64,000 nt of DNA from Hansfordia pulvinata (Eukaryota > Ascomycota > Sordariomycetes > Xylariales). The stretch is taken from positions 558,001 to 622,000 of the forward strand of contig BJKQ01000014.1 in assembly GCA_006538405.1 (NCBI GenBank). Direction: 5' to 3'. Of this stretch, positions 10,824 to 23,985 are shown piece after piece (the stretch's first letter is position 1; each line of letters starts with the position of its first letter). The translations under genes were made by a program, and so were the position numbers. The notes under the pieces are model-generated. The model was not told the DNA's origin, ran no database searches, and saw nothing but the letters and a program-made list of their open reading frames with translations.

Positions 10824-13800
10824 TGTCTAGCTATATTTCAGATGGCGGTTTCGTCTGGTGGGCTGGTCGTGAGGTCTTGTGTTGGCAACCGAGGCCTACG
10901 TTGGGATTCGCGCACAGTATCCTGCTGAGCCTTGTCTGGCGGTGTTCACACAGCTGAAACTGCGTTTCTTCCCTGGTGTATGTAGTATTTATTTATCTCC
11001 ATGGTCCGAAACCACAACGGTGATTCCTGTCACGTGGTCTGCTATTTGGTATATCGACGTCTTGGTGTTACCGCAACACTGCGCACCACTTCCACCACTA
11101 GGCGACGCCCGCAACTATGCCACATCCTTGGACCTTGACAGTGGTAGCTTTCCTTGACAGTAGTAGCTTTCCCCTGTGGCCACAAGCCCAAGTCGGCTCC
11201 TTCGTGAGATATCGCAATGTTCCGATCGCAGCTTGCCACCCCCTGAGGCTCAAGCGTGGCGAGAAGAGGAAGATGAGGAGAAAGAGGGACGGACAAGATG
11301 TGTCTACGAGGTTGTGTCTCTATCATAGTCTACGGGCACTGATGTTGGAGATATCTCTTGGACGGAACTGACGCACGCTTTGCGCCGTGTCTGACGTCTA
11401 GACGCCTCACGCAACCGAGTGTTGTCTTTGTGTGGTCCTCCATTCTCGTGTATAGTTGTAGCAGTCTAATAATGCTTCCCCGCCAAGACAAGCTCTGGCT
11501 CAGAGTTTGCCCACCAGCCTCCTGGGAGCTGGATGCCGAGGGACAGCGGTCGCTACGGATGTTGGCTTGGACCACTCACTGCCGGTGGATTAGGAACAGG
11601 CCGGGCCCTTGAATGTCGTCATGCCACATCACATTAACCACAGCCTTGGATGCCCCCCCCCTTTCCTGTGGGGGGAAAGCAAGCGAAGAGAGCGAGAGAG
11701 AGACAGAGAAACAAGGCACGAGTGGGCTTGGCCGGGCAGGCAGGAGTCGAGAAGGCGTTTCAGCCGAGGAAATGGAACGCATGGAAGCGCGGAGCTGCCT
11801 GGAGACTCTCAGAATACTCCGTAAAGGCGACGAAGGATGGGCCGGTGGTGCGGTGGTTGACAGCGGAGCGTTCGGCTGTTGCGAGTTGGCAGTTCCCACC
11901 AGTCTCCAGGTCTTGCAGCACTTCCAATGCAGCCCCGGGTTCCATTTGTTACCTCGGGCTGTGCGCTATTCCTGCAGTACACGGCCACTCCTACCGCAGC
12001 CCGCACCAATGGACTACATGTACCTACCTACATGTAGTAGTTGCCTACCGCATATGAGGTACCTAGCCGTTGGCACGCGCCAGCAGCGTCAGGTCAGGTA
12101 CATTCTCAGCAGGCCCTACCTCAGGTACATGTAGGGTGTCGCCACTGTTGCCACACTGTCGCCACTATCGCCACTGGATCGGTCGCCTTCCCACCTCTGA
12201 ATGACTGACCATCGCCACCGGTTCGCCACTCCAACCCTACATTGGAACTGCGAGCACAGTCATCAGCCCGTCATCATCAGCCATCGCGAATGCCAGCACA
12301 CCCGGACGATTGTTGACGATTGATTGGAAACCCCTGCCCCCTGGCCTCTGCCGGTTAAGCCTCAGACCGACGAATGGTCCGATCCCCCTCCAGACCTCCC
12401 AACCGGGCGTTGCGCACATGGGGCACCGGGATCACCACAGAAGAAGATCAGGCGAGCCGAGACGAGGCTGGGACGTGGATTGGACGAGAGGACCCCCGGA
12501 GCCGCGGGACTCGTAGCATGGTGACACAGACACAAGAGACTCTCACCACACTCGCGCGGCTACTTCAGCCAACCAGCACACGCCATGGCCGACGTCCGCG
12601 ACAACAACGACAAGGATGGTGAGGCAAGGCGAGCGGACAGCAAAGACAGGTCTGCGAGTACTCGTACGAGTCCTCCGTGCCTGGCTTGCGGCTCTGCCCG
12701 TCTCGTCTTGTCTCGTCCCCTCTCGTCTCGTCTCGGCTGGTCTCTCGTCTCGAACCGCGGTCGAGTCCCCCCGTCTGTCGTCTCACGCGGCACGTCGCAC
12801 GTTCGCACGTCGTTGCATGAGGGCGGGGGGCGGCAAGCAGCACCAGTCAACAGCCAACGGTGCGTGCCCCGTGGCGTGGCGCTTCTGAGAACAGAACGCA
12901 TCAAGCCACCGCCGACACGCTTGGCCGAAGCGCCCACATGCTTCCGCCTGGGACACGCGCGCGCGCTCCGTGCTCCGTGCTCGTAAGAGTACGAGTACGC
13001 GTGCGTGCGCACCACCTGCTCACCTGGCAATCAAAGATCCTGACCGCGAATCGCCCGCCCAGTCCACTCGGCGCACAGTCCAAGCGAGGTCTGGAAGCCG
13101 TGGCGTCTCCCGGGGCGGGGCATGGCCGGGCACGAGTAATCACCTCTGCATTGCTTGGACAGCCCGTGGCTATTACCCGGCGCATATCTGATATGCTCAC
13201 CTTATTACGAGTAATGTGCAGGTGAGGCCGCCGTCTTCTGTTCTACGTGTACGAGTACTACCACGAAGTTATTATTAACATCACTCTGCAATGGACGAGC
13301 AGAAGCAATACTACTGGTTCGTACCAGTCAGCCGCCACATCCACCACCGCCGGCGTCGCCGCCGCCAACCGACCGACCGACCGACCATCTGTGCCCGGCC
13401 TTGTCCGCCACCCGCCGCGAATGCGGGTTTTCAGTCACGAGGGGATGAAATATTCACAGAAGCCACCGCCCCTCCTCGCCTGCAACGACTGCGAGCCCCT
13501 CGCGTGGTGAGTGGCCAAGAATCTGGGGCAAGCCAGCCAGGGGCGACTTTGCGTGGTTTTCGTTGGCCTCTTACACTGCACCGCACACAATACTCGTACG
13601 AGTACTCCGTACCGTCCAGTCGGTCAGTCGATCGCCACGATTCTTCTTTGGGAAAGAGTACTCACTCGTACATGGGTTTTCAGTGATGAATGTGGAAGCC
13701 AGCCATGCTCGTGCTCCCGTATTTCCGGTCAGTTCCGCACGAGCCCACTCGGCCCTCCACCATTTCCCCCATGCTGGAAATGGGCAAGACCCTGCACCCT

Positions 13801-16800
13801 TTCTTTGATTACCTCCGAGCTGCCGTATCTGATGACTGTCTCGCTCGGAGCCGCCGGGGTCCTCCCAGTTTTGGACTTCCCGTGTTCCCGTACCCGTAAG
13901 GCCCAAGTAAAGAGGTACTCGTATGCATAGTCATACCTCAAGTTGACTTGTACGAGTAGTAGATCCATTTGATGCATGAGGGAATCCCCCATGCTCCCTG
14001 TGCGTAGATCTGCCTGTAAGGACAAGTACGAACGTGTAGACAAGCACACCTGCCGGACTAGTTATGTCAGGTGTGCGACGCGAAGTGCTAGGCCGTCCGG
14101 TGGAGGTGGCCTGGCGGTCTTGCAGATTCCTACTTGGATCATCATGGCAGCCTTGCTTGCGAACGTGATATCTGACAGACGTGGCACGAAAGGACCGCAC
14201 ACGGGGTGGCTGAGGACCGTTTCCTGCGCGAAGGAGTGCTGACTGACCGACGAGGGCTGGGCTACTGCCACGAGTACGAGCACCAAAAAACAAATGACAA
14301 GAGGTCGTGGTGAATTACTAACTTAGCACTCGGTCTCCGTACTTACTATCACTTTATGTTCTTATCACGGTTGCGAGTACTCGGAATAAGAGTATGCTCA
14401 TTCGAAATGCCGGCATGAACTGCAAGCCACGGCCGATGGTCTCATGCAAGCCCCTTTGCTTTTTCCATCCCCTTCTCGGTACCAGGCTGGTGAAGCTGCC
14501 GTGTTGGCGAGCAGACCCCTGGTTATGCCTGATTCTACCTATCAGTCGTGCCTATTCTGTCTCGACAGAGTACTCGTATCCATACTTGTAGTAGTCTGCA
14601 GATGAGATGCTGCTGCGGATCAAGGGAGGCATCTCCCCGTGCCCAGTTATGGAGTAGTAAGCTTTCTTATTAACCTACGAGTAGTCCGTTCAACGTTGTC
14701 GAAATGCAGAAGCCCCCCTGACAGCACCACGCCGCTAATGTGAAGGTCGCCTCGTTGGAGAGTCGTAGGGAGGTACTCGTACCCACGGAGACGTCCTCGC
14801 ACGGGGTAATGCGCTCCGGTATGAGCATTCTCTGAGTACTCGTACCTGGCTCTGTGCTGTAGCGCAGCTGAGCTGGTGATGGTGGCCGTACGGAGTACCA
14901 AACGTGCGAGTAGATCGTCGCCGATAAGCTCTAATCCGGAACCCCCCGGAGGTGCTCGTACGAGTACTCCAATGTCCAAAGCGAAGGTTACGCGTACTCA
15001 ATATCGACTATGCCATGGCGGCGATCCTTTGCGGGTATCATCAGTATGTCTGCAGCCCCCTGCCGGCCAAAACCTGTGGAAGTTGGAGATATCATGGAAC
15101 GTAACTCCTCAGGGACACGGAGATGATCGCTGGAATACTCGTACCTACCTACCTACCGTACCTACCTACCTACCTACTACGCGTAGGCACGCGTTCTGGG
15201 TTCTGTGCACAATCGCACGTGGGGATAGATCAAAACCTACTTACCTCCATCAATACTGTACTCGAATGGATGAAGACTCGGGCGGGATGGGAAGCATCAA
15301 GTTGCCATTCCAGGCAGCGCCGGTCGCCAGGGCCGCCGGATCGAGGGAGAATTGGGCAATAGAGTACCTGCATTAGGGGGCCATGCAAGCGCCAGGGGGC
15401 GGAATTAAGATTGCCTCTGGTATGGATATGCCTGAGGTATCTCCAGGCAAGCCACCTAGGTACCTACCCAGCTCCGTCTTCCCACCACCTTATGTCGAGT
15501 ACCTCTTGTGCGTCAGGGCGCCGGCCGTTTTTCGTGCATTTCTGGAGGCCTTTCCATTCTGGCCGCGCTGAAAAGTACCTGAAATATGGATACCTTCTAG
15601 TTGTCTTGGGTATCTCAGGTAGTGTATACAAGTACACGGTATCTAAGTGCGCACCGGCAGGTCCCTTGCCCTGGGCACATGCGCGAGTATCATTGTCGTC
15701 AAACCATGCATCTCCTCAACCCTTCAGGTTCCGTGGTTTCCCTCGCTGTCGCATCTCCCTCAACTCTCTCACCTGAGTGAGGAAGGGGTCAAAAAAGGGG
15801 GCCCAGCCATCCATCCATGGCTCCCGAACGCAACGCACATCACGCGTCCTAGTTCCAAATTACTCCTTACCAACCATCCGCACACTACCGCCGCTGCCGT
15901 GCAGCGTGCAGCACCAAATGCAGCGGGGCCCTGGTCTAGGCGACTTTGGGCCCTGACACGGTGTTGGGGAGGCTACCTGCAACCAATCACCGTCCGCCAG
16001 CCGTTAATTGAGCCCCATTTGGCGCCCTCTCCATCATTTGCAGGTGGCCGGGGACTACCGGGGTGGGCTGCTCCGTACGGAGTACCATGTGGATGCCTGT
16101 GAGCCCGGGAGGCATCTACATTAGGTACTCCGAAGTAGGTACGATTACAGGGGCTCACCCAGGGGCTGGGCTACCGTACAGGGGCTCTAGGGGCTAGGTA
16201 ATGACGGGGGTTACAGCAGTCCCGTCCACCACCAGCCGCACCCAGCTGAGAACCGTTGATGAATGAGAGTCCAATGGGATGGAAGTGCGCGCCGGCGGCC
16301 AATCAACCCTCCACCAGCCCGTGATCTTCACTCGCGCCCTCCCCGTCCGGCTGCTTCTCCTGGCGAACCATTCTCCAACCGCCCACGCCATCCCGCGCTT
16401 TTGCACAACTCCAGCCCGTCACACAGAGCGCGCAGAGGTATCTCGTTTGTGCTGGCGTTGCAACCGCCTGCGATACGCGCCTGCTAGACCCAGCTTAGGC
16501 CGCCCGACTCCAGCTCGACGTTGCTCCCTCATGAGACATCTCAAACCCTTTGAGGCGCTTCGCTCCTTGGCCCCCGTTCGGAAAGGCAATAATCTTCGCC
16601 CACGTTAATTGACGCCCTCCACATTCCCGGCGCTTGCGTCTTGTACCTTTCCTCGGTTGCTCGACCCGTTGGCTCGCTCGCTCGCTCGCTGCCTCTCGCC
16701 GCCGCCGCCAGCTTCCGCGCCCAGCTGCCGACTTCCTCCCAGGCACACCTCTCCCTCGCTGTTCGCTCGCTCGCCAGAACATGAGAGCGCAAGCCCAGGG

Positions 16801-16842
16801 GCACACGCACGACGCCTGATCCAGTAGAGTCACAAGATTGTT
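10824..16842. other. Gene-poor, motif-rich region
   Basis: Six kilobases without a supported gene. From 12.65 to 15.25 kb there are at least fifteen copies of an ACGAGTAC/GTACTCGT word, often doubled into a palindrome (for example near 12656, 13590, 14955). TACCTACC words sit at 12020, 15146-15180 and 15460, and a TACGGAGTACC word at 16076. A TCTCG-rich imperfect tandem lies near 12700-12762. The last several hundred bases (16.3-16.84 kb), pyrimidine-rich and Arg/Ala-like in all frames, are probably the leader and promoter of the coiled-coil gene. Possible tiny exons near 12584 and 13291 are discussed in the findings. Confidence 0.55.
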
Positions 16843-19800
16843 ATGTCGGCTCATAATCATAATCATAATAATATGGATAGTCCGGCCGCCGACGGCGACC
16901 GCCCGGCTCCTGCCGCCGCCGCCGCCAATCATCACGACCACCCTCACCCTTCCGCGGAGCCTTACCCCTTCGTCGTCCCCTCTCCTCTCCATCCCGGATC
17001 TGCACACGACTCTGAGACGCCTTCTGCCTCACCAGTCCCTGCCGCCGCCAACACCACCACCACTACTGGCCCCTTCCCCCACCACGGAGACGACCACGGA
17101 GACCCCTACTACGACATTGACTATCACACTCAGCAAGACAACGCCGACAGTCATCATCAGCATCAGCTGCCCCCGCCTTCCCAGACGGGCAACCGCAGCA
17201 GCAGCAGCACCACCACCACCACCCGGATCATCACCACGACCCCCGCGACTCGCTGCCGCCCCTCCCGGACCGCTCCAGCATTCGCAAGAGCAGCGCCTCC
17301 TCCAGCCGCCAGTCCATCCGCCGCAAGCCCCTTGCCTCCACGGCCTCCCCCATCGCCGTGCGCTACTCCTCGGGCGAGTATCGCAGCAGCAGCAGACCTC
17401 CCAGCGTGGCGGACCTGCCCATGCCAGAGACGCGCTTCAGCCGCCATTCGTCGGTTGAGAGCCCTACCGTCTACGAATTCCCTCGCCCTCCCGCCGGACG
17501 CCCTGCCGCCGCCGCCGCCTCCTCCTCTCCGGCCCAGGATTCCAGCGACCAGCTGTCGTCCGAGTCACCCGTGACCCAGCTGCCACCCTCCGAGTCACCA
17601 GGACCTAGTATTGCGAACAAAGGGTGAGTCAACTGTCTCAATTGGGCCAACATTGCATTGGCAATGCCCACGCCATCCATCCGTCCCTTTGTCGCCTGCC
17701 AACAATGCCATGACGCATGCAGCCCCCCATTCGTGCCAATGCTAACCAACATTTCAATTTAACCAGCATCGCTCCCGGGCACGAGGACCAGGGTCAGCAC
17801 CCTGATCCCGCATCCCCTCTCCAGAGTCCCGTCGCGGCACCTGCAGACGCGGACCCTTTGTCGGAGATTTCTGACGACAACCCTGCCGGTCTTCAAACCG
17901 ACACCCAGGGTTTTGACTTTGGCGCTGGCCAAGGCTACGTCGCCAGAGTCCCTCCTGCCGTCGAAGACGACGACGACGACGACGCAGGCAGCTCGTACAG
18001 CGATCTGCTGGATCGCGACGGAGACGGAGACGGACCGGACGACGACGACGCCGAGGACCGGTCGAGCAGTGACAACATCCTGGACGGGTATAACTCCGAC
18101 TCGTCCCACGGCACCGCGCCCCACTCCGCCTCCGCCGCACCCTCAGCTGCCGAGCCCGTTGCTGCGGATCAAGACATGTCATTGAACACCACGCGCAAGG
18201 CTGCACCACCAACACAGCTCAACATCACACCGGTAGACTCGCAACCGCCAGAAACCCCAAACACTGAAAAGCCGCTACCAAAGTCGCCTTCCGGCTCGTC
18301 TAAATTGGGCACCTTTTTCGGGTGGGGCTCTCCTTCAGCCAACTCCGACAAAGGATTCTCGCCACTTCCCTCGCCATTCAACTTTGCCAAGACTTCAGAT
18401 GCATCCCAAGCCACCGCTAACGGCCACCCATTCTTACAAGAGCCCTTGAGGGCCCATGACGGCACCTTGCTTTCTGCTGGCCACCCCAACGACCCCGCTG
18501 CCACTGCAGCACACATAGAAGAGATGGAAGATGAGCTCAAGTCCATCTCGTCCGAGTTGGCGGCGTCCATCCGGCGAGAGATGGACCTGGAAGACTTGGT
18601 TGAGCGACTGCAGGCAGAGCGCGACAACCCCGCCAACAACGCCAACCGGAGAACCAGCGACTACTTCTCCGACTCGGGCTACAGCTCCGCCAAGTTCAGC
18701 GAATACAATGACTCCCGCGAAGAGGTCGAGAAGATCCAGCGCAAGGCCGACCAGGAAAAGGCTCAGGTCCGCCTCGAACTCACAAACAAGCTGCAGGACG
18801 AGAGGACGCGGCGCCAGCAGCTGGACAACAAGATCAAGCTGCTCTCCGAGCGGGCCTCCCACATCGATCTCGCCGAGATCAACAGCCTCGACGCCACTGA
18901 TCGCATGAAGGAGCTCGAGAACACGTGCGAGACCCTGCGCCGCAAGCTTTCCGAGGAGCGCCAGGTCAAAGATAACTTTGAGGACCTGCTGACCGCCCTG
19001 AAGGGGGAGCTTCAAAATGCCTCCAACGAGCGCGACAACCTCCGCGACGAGGTTGTCCCTTCGCTTCGTGCCCGCGTCGAGGGCCTGGAAGGCCAGGCCA
19101 CCGAGCTCGAGAAGATGACGTACGACTCGACCAAAATACAACAAGAAATGCAAACCCTGAAGGACGAAAACACAACGTTAAAGTCCGGACGCTTCGGCAC
19201 CATCACCGAAGAAGGCAGCCCTGCCTTGTCCCGATCCAACTCGCTGAACGGTTCGAAACTCGGCAGGCCGCCGTCCATCACCCGATCCAAGACGGTCAAG
19301 TCCAACGAGTCTAGGGAGCAGCTCTCGGACCGTCTCAAGGATGTCGAGGAGCAGCGCGATGCTCTCCACAAGGCGCTGAAGAACCTGCTTGAGCGCCAGG
19401 AGCACTCGACCCGCGAAAACTCCAAGAAGATCCGCGCACTCGAGCAGGAGCGCAATCGCCTTCTGGCCGAGTCTCCCCACAAGGCAGGCTTCGAGAAGGA
19501 GATTGCGAGTCTGCGCAACGAGATTAGCGTTCTGCGAAAGCGGTCGGACGAGGCCCTCGACGCCAAATGGCAAGTCGAAAAGGGCCTCGGAGGTCTTAAG
19601 ATGGACCTCGACAGAGCCGAGCAGGAGATTGCTTCTCTGAGGACCATGCTGGGCGAGAAGGACATTCTCGTTCCCGAGGGCGTGGCCCGCTCCAGTCAGG
19701 GAAGCAACGGCCCCGTCGACCCCGCCACCTCGGAGTCGCTCACCGTCGCATACGAGGAGCTCCAGGGAGCCTACACGAATGCGCTCGAGCGTGTCAAGAA

Positions 19801-20614
19801 GCTCGAGACCAGCTCGGCCGACGAGAGGACCCGCCTGGCCATGGAGAAGCTGGAGCAGTCCCTGTCCTCGGCCGTCACGGAACGTGACCTTGCTCGTGTC
19901 GACGCCTCCACCTACAAGAACCAGCTGGACGGCCTCAAGGCCGACGAACAGCACTACATGGAGTCTGAGAAGGCCCTCGCCGACGAACTCCGCGAGTCGG
20001 CGCGCCGCGTTGAGGAGCTTGCCATCCAAGTCAAGCAGCAGCTCAGCGCCAACCACGTCCTGCGCAAGCGCATCGCGGACACCGTTGCCCGCGGGGAGGC
20101 CGACCAGAAGGCCAACAAAGACCGCATCACCGCCATGCAGGCACGCCTGCGCTTCCTCGAGGAGAAGATCGAGGCCGCGCAGACGGCGTCCGAGGACCAG
20201 ATCAACCGCCACGAGGAGGAAGTGGTTGCCCTCAAGGAGAGCCACAACAACCAGCTAATGCGCCTGAACGACGGCAGCCCGCGCACTCCCCGATCCTTCG
20301 ACGGCAAGTCCTCGTCCCAGCTGTTCACCGCGCCTGGGGCCCGGCCTCCGCGTATCGACACCACCCGGACTGGCCCCGCTGCCAGCATCCACGAGATCTC
20401 CCAGGTCGACAACCTGCGGGCTCGCATTGCGGAGCTCGAGAACGCCATTGCCGACGCGGACGGCGAGATGGAGCAAGTTGTCAGCCGCATGAACATGGCT
20501 CAGATCGAAGTCCTCAACCTTCAAGAGGAGCGCGAAGCAGCCGTCAACCAGACCCGCAAGCTGGAGAGAGAGCTCCAGGCCGAGAAACAGAAGTCTTTTG
20601 ACCGTGGTTTCTAG
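16843..20614 (+). CDS. Long coiled-coil protein ('M protein repeat' type)
   Basis: Two exons, 16843-17623 and 17767-20614 (donor GTGAGT, acceptor AACCAG). Allowing one missing base, the protein has 1209 residues. The first ~450 residues are disordered, rich in His, Pro, Ser and Gln, with Asp-rich patches. From about residue 520 the chain becomes a nearly continuous coiled coil with heptads dominated by Leu, Glu, Lys and Arg, to a basic end. Phosphorylatable Ser-Pro patches interrupt it (TEEGSPALSRSNS, SPRTPRSFDG). This architecture matches filamentous-fungal proteins annotated 'M protein repeat protein', of unknown function; a structural or trafficking scaffold role is inference. The frame is lost near 17170-17174 (C5): one added C joins the HQLPP reading to the FPDGQPQQQ reading that leads cleanly into the splice donor. 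In-frame stops exclude a single open frame as given. Confidence 0.8.
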
Positions 20615-22748
20615 GCCACTCGGCATTGAGGTGACATGAATCATCGTCGCCTCCCATCTACTATAATATGCATCACCACGGCGCACAGGTTTATTCATTT
20701 TTGCAGGGGCATTTACAGGCTCGGGATACCCAAAAACACGAGCAGGCCCTTGCCTAGCTCGGGCGACCTGGCTTTGGTCGCTTTTTTTCGGAGGGAAGCC
20801 TTTTATTATTCGGGTCCGACATGGATATCGGACCACATCTTCTTCTTGGACCGACACCGAAGCTTTCGTCTTCTTGTATAATGTTTGGCATCTTATCACG
20901 AAGGCTGTTGGACGAGCAGCACGACACATGCGTGTGCCACAAGTTGTATAATAGTATTATGTCCGGGAAATGATGAATCCGAACTATGGGGTTGGAGAGG
21001 CATCAGGGGCACGGGCAAGTTGTCCGTCTCCCGCCAACACCGGCGGTGTTGTATCAAAGAATCAATCTGTTGAAGACTACCCGCATTTCCCATGATTGTA
21101 ACTGTTTGTGCACGTGGTTTTCCGGGGCCAAATTTCCGGCGGCGGCGATGGACGATCCCACCATGACAGACTGGACGTCTGCACGTCAACACACGCCATG
21201 TTTGCGTCAAATGTGGTCGCAGACAATCGACACGGCGCAGATCGGCGCGGCTGCGTCTGCCTTGTCTTCAGCAGACACCGGCGGCCACTGCAGATCGTGC
21301 GTACGAGTGAGACGGATGGTCGGGACAAGACAGGGAGACGTCACCAATGTCTCGCGCGCGGGGTGTCTCGCCCTCCCACCTGCCACCTTTTTTCGCCTCT
21401 TTCGTGTGTCTTTCTCTCTTTCTGCTCATTGTGTTTTCCCACTCTTATGTCTCCGGCTCGTCTCCTTTGTTGTCTTGCCCGTCAGATATGCATACCTACC
21501 ACCGGAAACCACACCCGCCCCCCTCAACCCCACCTGATATATCACAGCAGCTGTCCTGGGTGGGGGGCGCTTTGCTCTGTGATGCCGCGCAGGTTGTTTT
21601 GCGCCCGTTGTTCGATGGGAACGGGCGGGGAGGCGGTTGTATAAACTGTGATAGTAATGGGCGGGAAATGGTGTGCGGTGACTTGCTGCGCGACTTGTCC
21701 CTGTTAGAGCACTCTTGAGTCTGGTGCTCGGTGCTGTGGCGGGCGGCCGACATTTAGCCTCTTGGTTCCCTGTGGCCTGTCCTGTGCAACGACTGGCCTG
21801 GCGTGGGAACCTGAAAACCGTGACCGAAGAGTCTTGTCTGACAAGAAGATTCAACAGCCGCATGTGTATCTCGCTCGACTGCTTTGGTACGCAGTCTGTG
21901 CAACTCACAAAGGCAAAGGCGACACTTGCTCGTCGTAAGTCAACCAGTCAAAGGCTGAGTCTTCGACCTTATCTGTAGTTTGGCAAGGTGCGCGGATTTC
22001 ATTGTAGGGTATGAGTCTGTATTTGACTGTTTTCAATATAGGGGTTATGATCATGTTATAAGTTCCGCGCTCATGCACTCGTTGACTCTCTGCCCCGACC
22101 CTGTGGGTAGCTCTGTGGAAGAAATGAACAGTATGCAATGTTCGGAACGACGGGATTCTCCGAAGCAATCTAGACGTCTTCAACATGAGTCGCTCCCGAG
22201 TTGAGACTATCAAAGGGAAGATACTGAAAGCCATTCATGCTGGGAATACTTGCTTTCGTGACACTGAACTTGATAGATGTAAGTCGGTCGTTTTCTCCCT
22301 CTCCACGCAAGAGGCACCGGCATGTCTCCCTGTGTTGTAAGCCCTGGGCAGCAAGTCCACATTGACGAGAGTCATCCGCGCAGGCGACCCGCGAGAAAGG
22401 CTGGGAAGGGTGACGCGCTCTTGCCTAGGTTCATGCTTACGTACCTACCCGACTCGTACCATGACTTTGCTCAGGGAAGTCGTTCACAACATCCGTGCCT
22501 GCCATGTGTCAGTCCATAACAAACCGTAGCGCAGTAGATGTCCAACAGCAGAGCAGACCTCACCATCCATCCAAGGCTTTGCTTCACCAAGCCTCCTCCA
22601 CATCACCACCCTGTTCATCATATCATCGAATATCCATATCCGTATACGCTACTCGAAATTCGCCTCGGAAGGACATCACGACTTTTGCACAGTAATCGAC
22701 TCTTCCAAAAAAAAAAAAAAAAAAACCAACAACCCCGGGAGAAGCGCC
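20615..22748. other. Intergenic region
   Basis: About 2.1 kb between two plus-strand genes. No gene is supported. It includes the 3' region of the coiled-coil gene and, at 22707-22725, a 19-base A run just upstream of the next start codon. Confidence 0.6.
22707..22725 (+). repeat. Poly-A tract in leader
   Basis: Nineteen A residues 24 bases before the ATG of the small secreted protein. It may act as a leader element; A-rich leaders are common before fungal start codons. Confidence 0.85.
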
Positions 22749-23365
22749 ATGTCGTCTCCCCACCTCTTCCGCACCACCGCACCCGCGGCCGGCCTCCTCC
22801 TAATCCTCATCCTCCAGCTCTTGCTGCCTACAGCCGCCGCCGAAGACTCCCTGGCCGAGCGCTGCCGCAAGATGCACGCCGACCTGCCTCCCTTCCACGA
22901 GTCCGTCCCTTCTTCCACGCCTTCCTCCTCTTTTCACTTGCAGTCACGACTTAACGACGACGATGCCGCCGCCGACGACAATGATGATGCCGGTGACGCA
23001 GGACCCACCTTGCCCCCGCTCCGGCGCCGCAACCACCGCACCTGCGAGCCCCGCACGCACCCGGACTGTCGCGACGAGACGTCCCCCCGGACCCGGACGA
23101 CGACGACGACGGTGCCGCGCGCCGGTGGTGGGCGCGCCACGGCGCCGCCGTCGACGAGTACTGCGCTGCCTGCGCGCGGCGGCGCAGCGGCGCCAGCGCG
23201 GTCTGCCGCGCGCGCAAGGAGGGCCAGCATCGTCACCATCACCACCACCACGTGCACAGCAGCTCCGGAGGGGGAGGGCCGACGCCGCGGCTCGCCAGAG
23301 GGGTGCTGGTGGTCGCGGTCGTGGCTGCTGGTGTCATGTTGGGGGATCCTGCGGGGGTGATCTGA
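22749..23365 (+). CDS. Small secreted Cys-containing protein, one-base frame loss
   Basis: Unrecognised gene. The N-terminus is a clear signal peptide: a short polar start, a Leu/Ile-rich core at residues 13-27 and an Ala-rich cleavage region ending near AAAED (about residue 32). Then come a Cys-containing N-terminal stretch (ERCRKMH), an Asp-rich acidic region, Cys pairs in TCEPRTHPDC and CAACARRRSG, a six-His run and a hydrophobic tail (GVLVVAVVAAGVML). The tail could be a GPI-anchor signal or a membrane segment. The frame is lost at the C6 run 23083-23088: one added C links the two reading frames, gives 205 aa and ends at TGA 23363-23365. As written, the first frame ends early at 23360 in unlike sequence. 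Function unknown; a cell-wall or effector-like role would be a guess. Confidence 0.55.
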
Positions 23366-23985
23366 GATTTAGATAGGGGGGGGGGTTGGAGGGGAAGAGG
23401 AGGGAAAGGGGTGTCGGTGTTGATGCTCTAAGGGGGGATTGAGTCTATCAAAGTAGTGATTATAGATTCAAATGTGTTCAGCATCGAAACAGGATTACCC
23501 TGTTTTCTGGCTCCCGGCATCAGTGGTTTAGTGGTAAAATCCATCGTTGCCATCGATGGGCCCCGCGTTCGATTCGCGGCTGATGCATTTCTTTTGCCAA
23601 TTTCTCCAGCACCTCGGCTTTGCTGTTTTGGTCATCTCTTCTGCGCACCCGAGCTCTTTCGTCTCTTCTTACATTTATGCGATCGGCATGTCTTATTCGT
23701 GCCCAGTCATATGACAGCGGGTTGTCAAACACCCCCTCGCTCACCTCTCGATAGGGGTGACTGCATCTCCAGATGCGATAGTCTACAGATGTGTTGTCGC
23801 TTGACCTTCCGCACTAAGATTTTATACACATGGACGCGCCCTGCCTGCTACGAGTATTGAGGCGCGGGCGGGGCCGTGGTCTAGAACTTGGTATAATTGA
23901 TCTATATCCTTTCCTCGACGGGTATCCAATCATCTGCTCGCATCTCCCCTTCACTACCAAGCGCGCTTCTCCTTGTACACGCGCA
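23366..23985. other. Intergenic region holding tRNA-Gly
   Basis: Between the secreted-protein gene and the convergent dehydrogenase gene. Apart from the tRNA there is nothing recognisable. A G run near 23379-23387 lies in the probable 3' untranslated region. Confidence 0.6.
23517..23587 (+). tRNA. tRNA-Gly (GCC)
   Basis: A 71-base cloverleaf without intron. The acceptor stem GCATCAG pairs with CTGATGC, with A as discriminator. The D arm contains GTGGTTTAGTGGTA (A box). The anticodon stem CATCG/CGATG encloses loop TTGCCAT, anticodon GCC. The T arm CCGCG-TTCGATT-CGCGG carries the B box. The pattern matches eukaryotic glycine tRNA. Confidence 0.95.

Noticed and set aside
18434..20245. Long minus-strand frames (239 and 355 codons)
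   Set aside because: Antisense shadows of the coiled-coil exon, produced by its GC-rich third positions.
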